From NCBI GenBank assembly GCA_009746045.1, contig RPFO01001843.1:1-64000 (forward strand): a stretch of 64,000 nt of DNA. The letters are read 5' to 3'. The stretch comes from Mesostigma viride. Its lineage: Eukaryota > Streptophyta > Mesostigmatophyceae > Mesostigmatales > Mesostigmataceae. The notes under the pieces were generated by a model. That model saw only the letters and a program-made list of their open reading frames with translations. It made no database searches and was not told where the DNA came from. Made by a program: the position numbers and the translations under genes. Shown in pieces: positions 14,035-35,700 of the stretch. Position 1 is the stretch's first letter. Each line of letters begins with the position of its first letter.

Positions 14035-14340
14035 TCACAGGGGTGCGCTGCCGCTGGCCGCCGAGCGCCGGTCAAGGTGGTAGGTACACATTTCCTTGCC
14101 CTGGTTGCGAGCCTGACAGGCTGGCCTTGGCATCCGCAATGCACTGCCAGGGCCGCCTCTGCCGGCGTCCTGAGCACGTGTGTAGGCCTCCACAAGGGCG
14201 GCCTTAAGCACCGGTTCCAGCAGCGGGTCCTGGTTGCACTTGAAGCGGTGCCGGGCGGCCAGGACCGTGGGGGCCTGCCGATAGAGCGGGCCGGGGCAGC
14301 GGGGCATGGCGCCGGCAGTTGCAGGGCCGCCAGCAATAGT
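14035..14340 (-). pseudogene. LINE linker fragment (reverse strand)
   Basis: The reverse strand encodes a stretch with pattern (V/L)AAR....N.DP...P.L(K/R)AAL..AY..A, which matches the segment between endonuclease and reverse transcriptase of the LINE at 54.7-54.9 kb. It is isolated and in the opposite orientation to LINE copy 1, so it is a separate relic. Confidence 0.5.
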
Positions 14341-14372
14341 GCGCGGGCCGCAAAGCCCGCAAAATTCATTTC

Positions 14373-14700
14373 CATCATCCTGATTAATGACTCGACAAGT
14401 TACGCGGATAAGATAACTGCGCAGGCTTTGAGCTACCGTGGTCCGGATTCTTCCGGATTATGGCGGCCTGCGCTGTTTGTCGCTTAAATTTAATATTCCT
14501 GATCATGCGAGGTTGTTCTTAGCTAAACATTCTAGGTCTCGATGGGTGTTAGCCAGCCATAATAATAGTACAAATATTTACCTGTGCATTCAAATTCCCA
14601 TCATCCTAGCTAAACGACTTGACAAACGCGGATAAGATAACGGCAGGCTCGAGCTACCATGGTCTGGATTCTTCCAGATTTCTGGCCTGGTCTGGTGGTC
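14373..14700 (+). mobile_element. SINE-like element family A, two tandem degenerate copies
   Basis: Two adjacent diverged copies (about 14373-14490 and 14505-14700) of a short repeat whose core is GACAAGATAACGGCAGGCTCGAG, CTACCATGGTCCGGATTCT, then TTTCTGGCCTG and a GGTTGTCTCC-like end. The same unit recurs at 29.8, 48.9, 49.8 and 51.1 kb. 14701-15193 then holds no gene I can identify. Confidence 0.6.
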
Positions 14701-15193
14701 TCTTTGGTAATGACACAAAAAGTTAAACAAACAAAAGGCCGTCTGCATCACACCTTATGCAAGCCTAGCTGCATCGGTATATATCGATCATTATGAAGAT
14801 GGGCACATATCATCATGCATGCATTGAAGAGCTAGTTACGTAAAACCACCGGACCTGGCAGGAATGCCTGACTTATACAGACACTGTGGACCAGCCTAAT
14901 GGCCGGTGGCCTGGGAGCCCTGATGCATGCATGGCATTGATATGCATGGGCCTGCATACCCGACTGAAGCAGCGCATATGTGAAACCCTGGGGGTCAGTT
15001 TGCAAAAAGACAATGGTGACGTGTCATGGTGACGTATAATGTAGTCGGACAAGATAAACTAGATGTGGCATTCGTCTATTTGTGCGTGATTGCATGCCCC
15101 AAAGTACCGAGTACCACACCATATAACTATCACTCTACTTTCCTGCTGGGCCCAAAGCAGGAACTGGGTTGGGCATGAGTGGCACGCCCCAGC

Positions 15194-26141
<10,948 letters not shown>

Positions 26142-26692
26142 TAGCGCAGATAGCAGCAACGTTCAGTTACAGCAATGCTTTCATTACCGAAGCTAAATTA
26201 AACCTATACATAAAAACATGCGAGTCAACGCTGCTTTACTTCAAAATTCCGAGACAAGCTAGCAGTTGATTTAGTTTTAATAACCAGTTGACTCGGGCAA
26301 TTTATAATAAATTCCACGCGCATGCAGGCGCAGTTCTCGCAGCAATGAGCAACTCGACTGTCCTCCGGCACAGATACGACTGCGGGCGTGCAGGCCTGCG
26401 GCCCAGGGAACAAGTTCATTTTCCAGCTGCTGTCACGGGCAGTAGTAATTCTGGTAAACACAAAATCACGTAGGAGCGTGTCCAAGTGCCACGTGTACCC
26501 ACGCGTGGGCGAGCAACTAGGACGAGTTCGTTAGCAGAAAGAATTACCAGTGGCCGAAAAAATCCCCAGAGGTTTTTGTCTCACTGCAGCTTACGTCTCC
26601 GTTTCGTTCGCGAAAGCTATGGCGCATTTTGCTTAGAATGGCCACTTGAGCGAGCACATGTTGGTAACTGTTTTCGGACAGATTAGAAAGTT
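26142..26692. promoter_or_regulatory. Divergent promoter region RRP6 / EIF1AD
   Basis: The start codons of RRP6 (26141, -) and EIF1AD (26693, +) are 551 bp apart and face away from each other, so both 5' UTRs and both promoters must lie here. Composition is noticeably AT-richer than the flanking exons. I see no clear TATA box or other named motif. Inference from geometry. Confidence 0.5.
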
Positions 26693-29171
26693 ATGGGCCG
26701 AGCTCGAAAGCACGTGATAGAAGGGTCCTTACAAGGCTGTCCGGCGCCTGGTGAGGGCGAGCAAATTGTCCGCGTTGTGGAGAATCGAGGTGCCAACATT
26801 ATTGAGGTAGGCGGAGAATAGGAAACTACGTATTCATGATAGGTAACGAGCACTCAGTAATTCCGGGCATTTTCCGCATGTACCGGTGCAATCGTTTTTC
26901 TCGGGGATGCCCAAGGGAGCCTTCTAGCATTGACGGTCGAATTAGCAACTCTGCACCCCTTCAGTTGAATCTAACCCTGGCTGGACCCCTCTAGTTGATA
27001 CTGACACCTTGCGTTATATCGTGCCGATAGCTTACGTTTACCTGCGTACGCTTCGTCGAGACGTCGCCTGTCCCCTGAAATCATGCACACCGGCAACTGT
27101 ACTCATTGGCAGGTGGAACACGCAGATGGCACGAAGAGCTTGTCTTTATTGCCGGCCAAGTTTCGGAAGAAGTTATGGGTAAAAACAGGCAAGTGTGAAC
27201 TCATGGGGGTGTGTCCGGCGTACGCCTGTGTTTGGTCCTTGCCATAGCCATTCCCTAAGCTGGCTCGCAAACTCGCCTGTGAGGCTTGGTGGGCTTTTAT
27301 TACTTGCTCCATGACACTCCTACCACATTGTGCTCGCCCGTGTCGTTGTTTCACGTCCTATTAGTTAATGATACCTAGTGTTTTCCCTGGCACTCCTGTA
27401 CAGTTTTCGTGTCCAGCCATGTTCCCTTCATTCAATATTGCGCGTCATTGCCAGCACTGTGATGAGAAGCGGTCCAGCCGATGTCATGGTCTCGCCACAA
27501 GGGTGTCCAGCTAGCCTATGACGGTAACCGTCATCCTGTGCATGTGTTGTGTACATGTACTTGGTTAAGTTCAGCTTTCTATTAAGATTTTCCTGTTATT
27601 TGCCGCTTTTCCCCTAGTTCATACTTGGATGCAGAGCGTGCTTTGGTTCAGTTGGCCACTCTGGAATGACTTGGTGCACCGTGGCTTTGCCAGTCTCTCA
27701 GGTCTCCGCCCTCTACGCCCGTGCCAGGGATTAGGCATCGCCATGCTGCCATGCAGCCCCCCACTTCAGCTCCACGCTCACTTCTCGCTTGTCCTCTGTG
27801 AGTGGTGCCGAAGGAACTGCGTACGCCAGCAACCATGACAGCCATGGCAGCTTGCTGCCCATTCTCTGGCCCCACACTGTGTGCACACCAGGGGGGTACC
27901 TCATCGTGCACTCAGACGACGCAGCAGGGAGCGCAGAGGCCGCCCCCAGGGACAAGGACAAGGATAAGGACAAGGAAGAGCCACGCAAGATCACGGGCAC
28001 CACCATCAGCCAGGTGCTATACGCCCACCATGTCAAGGAGCTGAAGCAGAGGGGCCTATGGTGCGTGGACGGGTGAACCCTTGGGAACCAATCGCTCGCT
28101 GGCATGTCGGATCATGGGGATTCATGGGGGCGGGTCATGGAGGCGGGTTTCTCCATGTCGGTGCATGCCATGGGTTCTCGATGCCCGGCACGCTTGGCCA
28201 TTGTATGGTCATTGTATGGGGGCCATCGCGGTCATTTTTCCTGCCATGGTATGCCCATGAGCTGCTCTTCATCGTTGCATTAGCTGAGTTCAATAAGACC
28301 ACCAGGGGGGGGGGGACAAGCTAAGAAGAGGTGTTAATAATAAGTACCAAGCCTCCCCCCATAGTACCTTAACCATAGTACTTGCCTGGTTAAGGTACTG
28401 TGGAGCCCTACTACAGAACCATGTTCAAGCATGCATCGTTCACACCATCTTTTCACACACCCTATTGAGCAATGCCCCCGCTGCTCCTTGTGCGGCTGTC
28501 AGCTAGGGGAATTGGTTGGCTGGCTTGGCGCCCTGCCTCTTGAATGAGCCTGCGGTAGCCCCTCTCACGTGGTGGTTGTGGCCTGCGCGGTATATATTCC
28601 TATTTGCTTGGCTAGGGCCTGTTCTGGCCTGTCCTGGGGGCTGGCGACGTTGGTGGCACTACTGGCATCACTTCCCTAACACAAGCACATGCTTGCATAT
28701 GGTTGCCTCCATGGGACGCTTCTCCTTAGACATTGGCATGAAACACGTCCATGAACGCGCAGAGGTTGTGGCCGTCACGAGCCCGTTGTGAAGGCTGGCG
28801 AGTGGCTGCCCCATCGTCCGGTGCTCACCGAAAACCGATGACGGCACTGTCCCGCCTGCCCCGGCCCGTGCTCCACCCCGCTATTTATCCCGTGTGTGGC
28901 GGTTGTGCATGCTTGCAGGCCGGCATCCTTCACCGCCAGTGAAGTAGAGCCAGAGACACCCAAGGAGAGCACGCGGTGTCAAGGGGATAATGGCGCCGGG
29001 GAGAGCACCTCCAGCACGCGGGTGCAGGATGGGGGCCCATTGGATGGCAGCGAGGAGGAGGAGGATAGCGATGATGACCTGCCGCCGCTGTCGCCCAACT
29101 TGAACCGCCGGATGCCGAACGGGCATGAGTACAGTTCAGAAGGGAGCGACGACGAGGATGATGTGGGCTGA
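26693..29171 (+). CDS. EIF1AD: EIF1AD, eIF1A-like S1/OB-fold RNA-binding protein
   Basis: Exons 26693-26806, 27113-27188, 27892-28060 and 28919-29171 join in phase to give 203 residues. The eIF1A-type OB fold spans residues 1-125: RKHV start, EQIVRVVENRGANIIE strand pair, LLPAKFRKKLWVKTG (matching the family's P.K(F/Y)RK..W(I/V)K.G), GYLIV, a charged DKDKDK insert, ITGTTISQVLYAHHVKELK and GLWP. The tail is acidic (GSEEEEDSDDD) with the family's LPPL..N.NR block. EIF1AD proteins bind RNA and act in late 40S subunit maturation in human cells. Intron 2 uses a GC donor (ACAG/GCAAGT); no GT donor nearby keeps both the frame and the conserved W.K.G..LIV spacing. Divergent with RRP6, another ribosome-processing gene. 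Confidence 0.88.
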
Positions 29172-29540
29172 CAACCGGGTCACGCTCGGCATTGATGTAT
29201 CTTGTAGCCATTTTGCTAAGAGTGTGCAACGTTTTTTAATGGAGCTTGTGCCGGAAATGATGCCTAATGACATGGCAGCTCTCTTGTATGGGTTTGTGCG
29301 GCCTACCTTTATGCACATGGTTAGCTGCAGCTAGTTTGGCCAAGGATACGAGGACACCGCATGCAGGTTTGGGTGTCGCCATGTGTACTTCTCTTGTTTG
29401 GTCTGCATGAGGGACAAGTAAGACTTTTCTGCTGTATGTCTTCGTGGGCATGCACCGGGGCACTGCAGATTGCACAAAGATTTATCATCCTGATACACCT
29501 AGCACTTGTTGCGATATGCTGTTGAGGGGGACATGACAAC

Positions 29541-29690
29541 ATAGTAGTCATGACTACATATGACAGTAGTCATATAGTAGTCATGACAGTAGTCATATAG
29601 TAGTCATATAGTAGTCATATAGTAGTCATATAGAGTCATGACAGTAGTCATGACAACATCTATAGTCGTCATGACTACATAGTGCATGGC
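29541..29690. repeat. TAGTCATA / TAGTCATGACA short tandem repeat
   Basis: About a dozen irregular copies of AGTAGTCATATAGTAGTCATGAC-type units, partly self-complementary (CATGAC...GTCATG). Located 370 bp after the EIF1AD stop. Non-coding. Confidence 0.8.
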
Positions 29691-29816
29691 TACATGAGTT
29701 GCAACTTGCACGGTGGCTTTACACCATAGGATGAAAAGCTATTGAACTTTTTTTTGGCAAGCAGTTGTGATGCCTTTGAGTGACAATTAGAGGCATGTGA
29801 TAGTGATATTATTGTT

Positions 29817-29957
29817 GCAATGCACACAGATACACATTTCCATCACCATTCATCTTCATCATCCTGAACGACTCGAACACGCGGACAAGATAACGGCAGG
29901 CTCGAGCTACCATGGTCCGGATTCTCCCGATTTCTGGCCTGCGCTGGTTGTCTCCTT
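29817..29957 (+). mobile_element. SINE-like family A copy with target-site duplication
   Basis: A 141-bp copy of the family A repeat ending GGTTGTCTCCTTG. It is bounded by the 12-bp direct repeat GATATTATTGTT at 29805-29816 and 29958-29969, as expected for target-primed insertion. Compared with the copy at 48862 it is shorter at the 5' side but has the same 3' end. Confidence 0.75.
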
Positions 29958-30299
29958 GATATTATTGTTTCCTTTTCATCTCCTTGCTCAAGCGTTAGAG
30001 GCTGCTCCACGTGAGTGAAAACGCGGCCTTATTATATAGAGATTGGCAGAATTGTGAGCACTGTACTAACCGCGTCACATAGACAACAGGTAGCCGGCGA
30101 ACCCGACCGGCGGAGTCCTGCCGGATCGCGGCGTGCCGTGGACGCCGCGTCGGAACGCGTTAACGTTGACGTTGCCATATCGCCGGGGGATTATATTTAA
30201 TTCCGGCTGTCATCCGTCCAATTTTATTTCCGAATGTGCGCGGCTCCGCGCTGCTCCAACTTCCAAGTTCCAAATGATGAAACCATAAAAAATTAAATT

Positions 30300-31991
30300 A
30301 ACCGGGTTAAATTATAACATGCCTCCGTTGGGAGATCATGTAGCACATATTCCACGTTGGATGGGTGGAGTGGAGGAAGCCGCGTAATCGAACTAACCTA
30401 ACTCTAAGCTATATCTAGTCTAGAAAAGCCTATCTACGCTACTCATCAAAACGGCTCCGCCTCTTGGGGGGAGGCGGTTTGCCCACAGGGGCTGGCGTGT
30501 GGGCCTTGACAATCTTCTGCCACCGCTTCTTGTCCTGCATGGCAGTCCAGAGAAGGGAGAGAGAGGGGATGCGGTACTCAAACTGGGCTGGGACCACTAG
30601 GTCGTCCAGCAACATCTGGGTATAGGTCATGGCATGTTTCCCTACCCTTTTAGGAATGTTCTTGGGGCCAGGCCAGGTCAAAATATGCCGCCCTGGTTGG
30701 CCGAGCCGCTGGGGACCGGCCAGACCAAGGGCGGTGTCGACCTGGCTGGTGCGAGCAAGATGTCCTACAAATGCTATCCTACGCTGCCTAATCTCATCCG
30801 AAATACGAGGCATCCCGTGATACAAAGACTCTAATGACCTCCGCTGAGAAAACCTGACATTCAGGACCTGTCGGAGCATCCTGGTTACCGTGCCGTCTAG
30901 CTTAGCTGCCAGTGTTGCCGTGAGTGTCCACGCCTCGGCGCCATACGTGAGCACCGTGAGGACGAGGACCTTGAAGAGCATGCGCTTGCGGTGCTCGTCC
31001 AGGCCCTTGGAGCGCCAGTAGGTGTTGAGCGAACGAAGCCTAGCCCAGGTCAGGCCAATGCGGACGTCCACATCGTCGGCGGTGTCAGGGAGCATGCTCC
31101 CCAACAGTTTGAAGCGGTCGCGGAATGGGACCTCCGTCCCATCGAGCAGGCGCGGCAGCGGTGGACGACTGGAGGCCCCAATCACCATCGCCTCAGTTTT
31201 GACACTAATCTCCAACCCCACCGCCCTCGCCTCCAGGCCCAGACAGTCCAGCCAGGTCTGAATGTGCTCGGGGCGCGCGATGAGGGTGGTGTCGTCCGCA
31301 TAAATCAGGTCAGCCAGGCGGTAACCCGTGCTAACCCCGCCGTGCCCACGCTCGTTAAGGATGTCCAAGCCTGGCTCGAACCCCTTAAGAGCAGTAAAGC
31401 GCGCACGTGCCTGGCGCATGACGTGGTCCACGACAATAATGAACAGGTATGGGGACAGGACACAACCTTGCCACACCCCGTGGTGAAGGGGGAATGGTGG
31501 GGTGGTGCCTTCCGCAGTCCGCACTACTCACCTGCCTGTGAGCCCTCATACAGTCGGCGAATGGCAGCAATAAACGCTGGTGGCACTCGGTCCAGAGCTA
31601 GGATAGCCCAAAGAGCCTCCCAGAGGACCGTGTCAAAGGCCTTGATATATAGTCAACTTGTAAAAATGAAGACCAGCGGCAAACTGCCGTGTCAGGGCAA
31701 AGGCGACGCACCTCCTCCATCCTGAAGCCGGCGCGCGACAAACACAGCCATGACAGTGTTACGACCACGACGAAAACCCATCTGAGACTCACCCAGGTGT
31801 GGGTCCAGCGCGGCGCGGAGCCTGTGCAGCATCATGCGCATGAAGACCTTCAGCGCGGCGCTCTGGAGGCAGACACCTCGGTAGTTACCGGGGTCAGCAG
31901 CAGAGCCCTTCTTGTACATGAGCATGACGCGGATGGCCGTCTGCCACACAGCAGGCAGAGGCTGGTCAGAAAGCAGGACCATAGAAAACAT
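30300..31991 (-). mobile_element. LINE copy 2, 5'-truncated, reverse transcriptase mostly intact
   Basis: Reads right to left. Reverse-transcriptase fingers at 31991-31700 (MYKKGSAADPGNYRGVCLQS, LGESQMGFRRGRN), a frame break around 31680-31525, then a 361-codon frame 31524-30439. That frame has QGCVLSPYLF, the intact catalytic box LIYADDTTLIA at about 31311-31279, the thumb-region KLLGSMLP and a C-terminal RRWQ-like block (KKRWQKIV) with a Pro/Arg tail. The 3' UTR with GAGATCATGTAGCACATATTCC (plus-strand reading, about 30331-30352) is shared with copies 1 and 4. No endonuclease domain is present. The best-preserved palm of the four copies. Confidence 0.85.
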
Positions 31992-32077
31992 AGCGCTACC
32001 GTAGGCCGGGAACTAGGAAGCTTTGAATGAATTGGCTGTGTCCTCGTATTGAGTGTTGCCTAGTGCAGTAGTGCCTA

Positions 32078-32341
32078 CAGTCATTCACGCCTGTAAGTAA
32101 GTACTTGCGTGTCATGCGCAAAGGCATGCCACGCCTGAAGTTGGGTTAGTTGTGTTCATGCCTTAAGTTGGGTCGAATAGGATTTCGGCATTCCGAGTTC
32201 AAAGCAGTTCAAAATAGTATGTTTTAGTATCTTTAGTTCAAATTAGTATAATTAAGTAGAATAATTCACGCCTTAAGTTGGGTTCACGCCTTAAGTTGAC
32301 CCCTCAAAAACCTCGAACCCAACTTAAGGCGTGAATGACTG
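32078..32341. mobile_element. 264-bp MITE with Tc1/mariner-like ends
   Basis: Begins CAGTCATTCACGCC and ends GGCGTGAATGACTG, perfect inverted termini of at least 14 bp, flanked on both sides by TA (32076-32077 and 32342-32343). The CAGT...ACTG ends with a TA duplication are those of Tc1/mariner elements. The interior has repeated CACGCCTTAAGTTGGGTT units and no open frame, so it is non-autonomous. Confidence 0.75.
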
Positions 32342-32752
32342 TACTTAGACCTAGGCGTCATATGCACCAGTTCACGAAAGAAAATGAATACACGATCTAT
32401 GGCAAAGTCCCAAGCGTTCCGAGATTCCAGCCCAGCCCAGCCCAGCCATGTATATATGTAACATTTTCATCGCATGAATCATCTGCCTGTTACCTAGTCT
32501 TGCTATGGCTGCACTGAACTCTAAATTGTATCAGCCGTTGTAATTTTCTTTGCGCCTGGTTGTTTCAATGGCTATACTACCGAAGGCGCGAGGAACTGCG
32601 AACGTTCCAACCTTGCTGACAACCTTCGTGGAATCTCAATTAGTATACCGGTACTTGGCCTGTGTGCTGCAACCATTTAGCCAGGATATTTAGTTTTGCA
32701 ACCATCAGGTATGTCTTAGTCAATTTAATTGCAAGCAAGACATTGAAGAGCT

Positions 32753-35700
32753 ATGGCGTTCATGAATCTGGCAGGTCTGGCGATGGGAAAGGATGCCAAA
32801 GATGGGGTCCAGGCTATCATTAGCCGCCGGCCGGACATGGATTCTGGGCAAAACTCCCCAATGCACATTCTTGCCCCAAGTCCATCCGGGGTTGAAGTGG
32901 CCAGTTCTTGCTCGGGTGACGATAGGAATGAAGCTGAAGCACAGCTGCAGATGTATCCATCCCAAGCATTGCCAAGTCCTGGTGGGCCAAACAGTGATGA
33001 AGACCCATCCTTGCTGTTCGAGATCCTGGACGAGTTAGGTGGGTGTTCTGCAAAGGAATCATCCTGCAGCGCTAAATGCGCGTAATCTTACATGCCCTGC
33101 GTGTTTTTTTCCAATTAGCCAGTAACAAAATCAGAGTGCTACTTGAGCCGAGGATTGCAGAGGAAATTTCATCGATTTTACTGTAGGTGTCTTTGCTCGT
33201 CCCCAAGTTGTGTAACTATCCGTGATTCTGGTACTGCATGCCCCAGTGTTGTTGCATTGTGGCAGTTAAAGCAAGGTAGATGTTTTCACACTGTTTCACA
33301 AGTCGTGCGCTGCTGTCATCGCAACACGTAGCATCTTGTGACACCATGCCGCAAGTGGCCCTGTACACAGTCTAGAGCCCCTGACGCACGCCGTGGCAGA
33401 CATGGCTTGTAACGTGCCATGTCATGCTTTCCTCTTACCCTTGAGGGAAAATATGAAATTTGCATGGGGTACTAATTGTGTTGGATGCATGAAATTTCCA
33501 TCGGATGCTTCCCCCATGTACTAGGCTTCGCGAGTGCTACCCCTCCGACGCGTTCCTTACGCCTGCGGCGTCCAAGCAACCGCAACGCGTGCAGCTGTTT
33601 AGCACCCATCGCCAGCTGTTCGCCACCGTGTATAGGCAATGAGTGCGCGGCAGCTTTGGGTACAGCTAAAGAAAGACGTAATAAGGAAGGAGTCCAACCC
33701 ATGCATGCTCTCTGGCATGCCACCACTCTTTATGTGACCGCCCCTGCTTCCTCTGAGCGCCTATTCACATCGCCTGCGCATGCCCCCTTACTCCCATACC
33801 TTGTGTACTCCCTTGATCCCCATCGCTTGCAAACGCCACGCCCCCCGTTGCTTGCATACGCCACGCCCCCCATCGCTTGCATACGCCACGCCCCCCATCG
33901 CTTGCATACGCCACGCCTCCCATGGCTTGCATACGCCACGCCCCCCGTCGCGCAGGGCGTGGTTCGTACGGCTCGGTCTACCGGGGTCGCTGCTTGCGCA
34001 CGCAGGAGCAGGTGGCCATCAAGATAATTCCCATCACCGAAGGGGTGAGTAATCATCTAACCACCCCCATCACCGGAGGGGTGAGTGGCATCACCATGGC
34101 AGCATGCGTGTGTTAGGGAGGAGAGGGTGAGTCATCCACCCCCATCGCCGGAGGGGTGAGTGGCATCACCATGGCAGCATGCGTGTGTTAGGGAGGAGAG
34201 GGTGAGTCATCCACCCCCATCGCCGGAGGGGTGAGTGGCATCACCATGGCAGCATGCGTGTGCTAGGGAGGAGAGGGTGAGTCATCCACCCCCATCGCCG
34301 GAGGGGTGAGTGGCATCACCATGGCAGCATGCGTGTGTTAGGGAGGAGAGGGTGAGTCATCCACCCCCATCGCCGGAGGGGTGAGTGGCATCACCATGGC
34401 AGCATGCGTGTGTTATGGAGGAAGGGGGTATCAGTTGAGGGTGAGGATTAAACACAAGAGAGATGCCTGTATTGGCAAGCTGCGAGGGGGAGTGAGCCGA
34501 CAGATGGGCGGGGGAGGCAGGCAGGCGGGGGGTACGAATGAGGTGGGTGGAAGTGCGTCCATATCAGGAACTATTGAATGGGGTGGGTGTATGGGCGGGC
34601 AGGGCAGGTACACCTGCCCTGGCAGCGTCACTTACTACCGGCGCCCATGTGACCTACTACAGGCTCCGGCTGGAACGGCCAGGCACATGCGCCCATCCTC
34701 ACAGGTGCACCGTTTGAGATCGGATGCCGTTCCCAGCATGCATGGCCTTGCTACTTGGGAAACCCTGCCTGCCTTCGTCAGAACTCCACCACCCTCGCCC
34801 TGTTTGGTTTGAGGCCCTTCATTGGCTCGCTGCCTGCGGGTTCCCTTTTGCTGCGACGCGGATGTGGGAGGCTTGGACAATGCATGCTAGGATGATGTGG
34901 GAGGCTTGGACAATGCATGCCAGGATGATGTGGGAGGCTTGGACAATGCATGCTAGGATGATGTGGGAGGCTTGGACAATGCATGCCAGGATGATGTGGG
35001 AGGCTTGGACAATGCATGCTAGGATGATGTGGGAGGCTTGGACAATGCATGCTAGGATGATGTGTAGGAGGCTTGGACAATGCATGCTAGGATGATGTGG
35101 GAGGCTTGGACAATGCATGCTAGGATGATGTGGGAGGCTTGGACAATGCATGCTAGGATGATGTGGGAGGCTTGGACAATGCATGCTAGGATGATGTGGG
35201 AGGCTTGGACAATGCATGCTAGGATGATGTGGGAGGCTTGGACAATGCATGCTAGGATGATGTGGGAGGCTTGGACAATGCATGCCAGGATGATGTGGGA
35301 GGCTTGGACAATGCATGCCAGGATGATGTGGGAGGCTTGGACAATGCATGCTAGGATGATGTGGGAGGCTTGGACAATGCATGCTAGGATGATGTGTAGG
35401 AGGCTTGGACAATGCATGCCAGGATGATGTGGGAGGCTTGGACAATGCATGCTAGGATGATGTGGGAGGCTTGGACAATGCATGCCAGGATGATGTGTAG
35501 GTGGCGACTTCCGACTGCGGTCGCCGAAGTGCTTGTGGTGCACACGGTGGTCCGTGCCTCCCCTAACCATGTTTACGCGGGACTACCAACCCTTCCTACA
35601 TGTATGCATGCCCCGGGCACCTCACTTGTCACAGGAGGACAGGTTTGATGAGAACGGTGCCGTGCCCTGCCCTGCCCTTATTTAACCATGTGTGCACTTG

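Noticed and set aside
29760-29969. tRNA gene within the family A repeat
   Set aside because: A GTTCGAGTC-like B box and a weak A box can be seen on the reverse strand, but the D and anticodon arms do not fold and the spacing is wrong.
34819-35570. Repeated [11 protein letters not shown] and [11 protein letters not shown] frames on both strands
   Set aside because: 30-bp intronic minisatellite between well-supported SIK1 exons 2 and 3.
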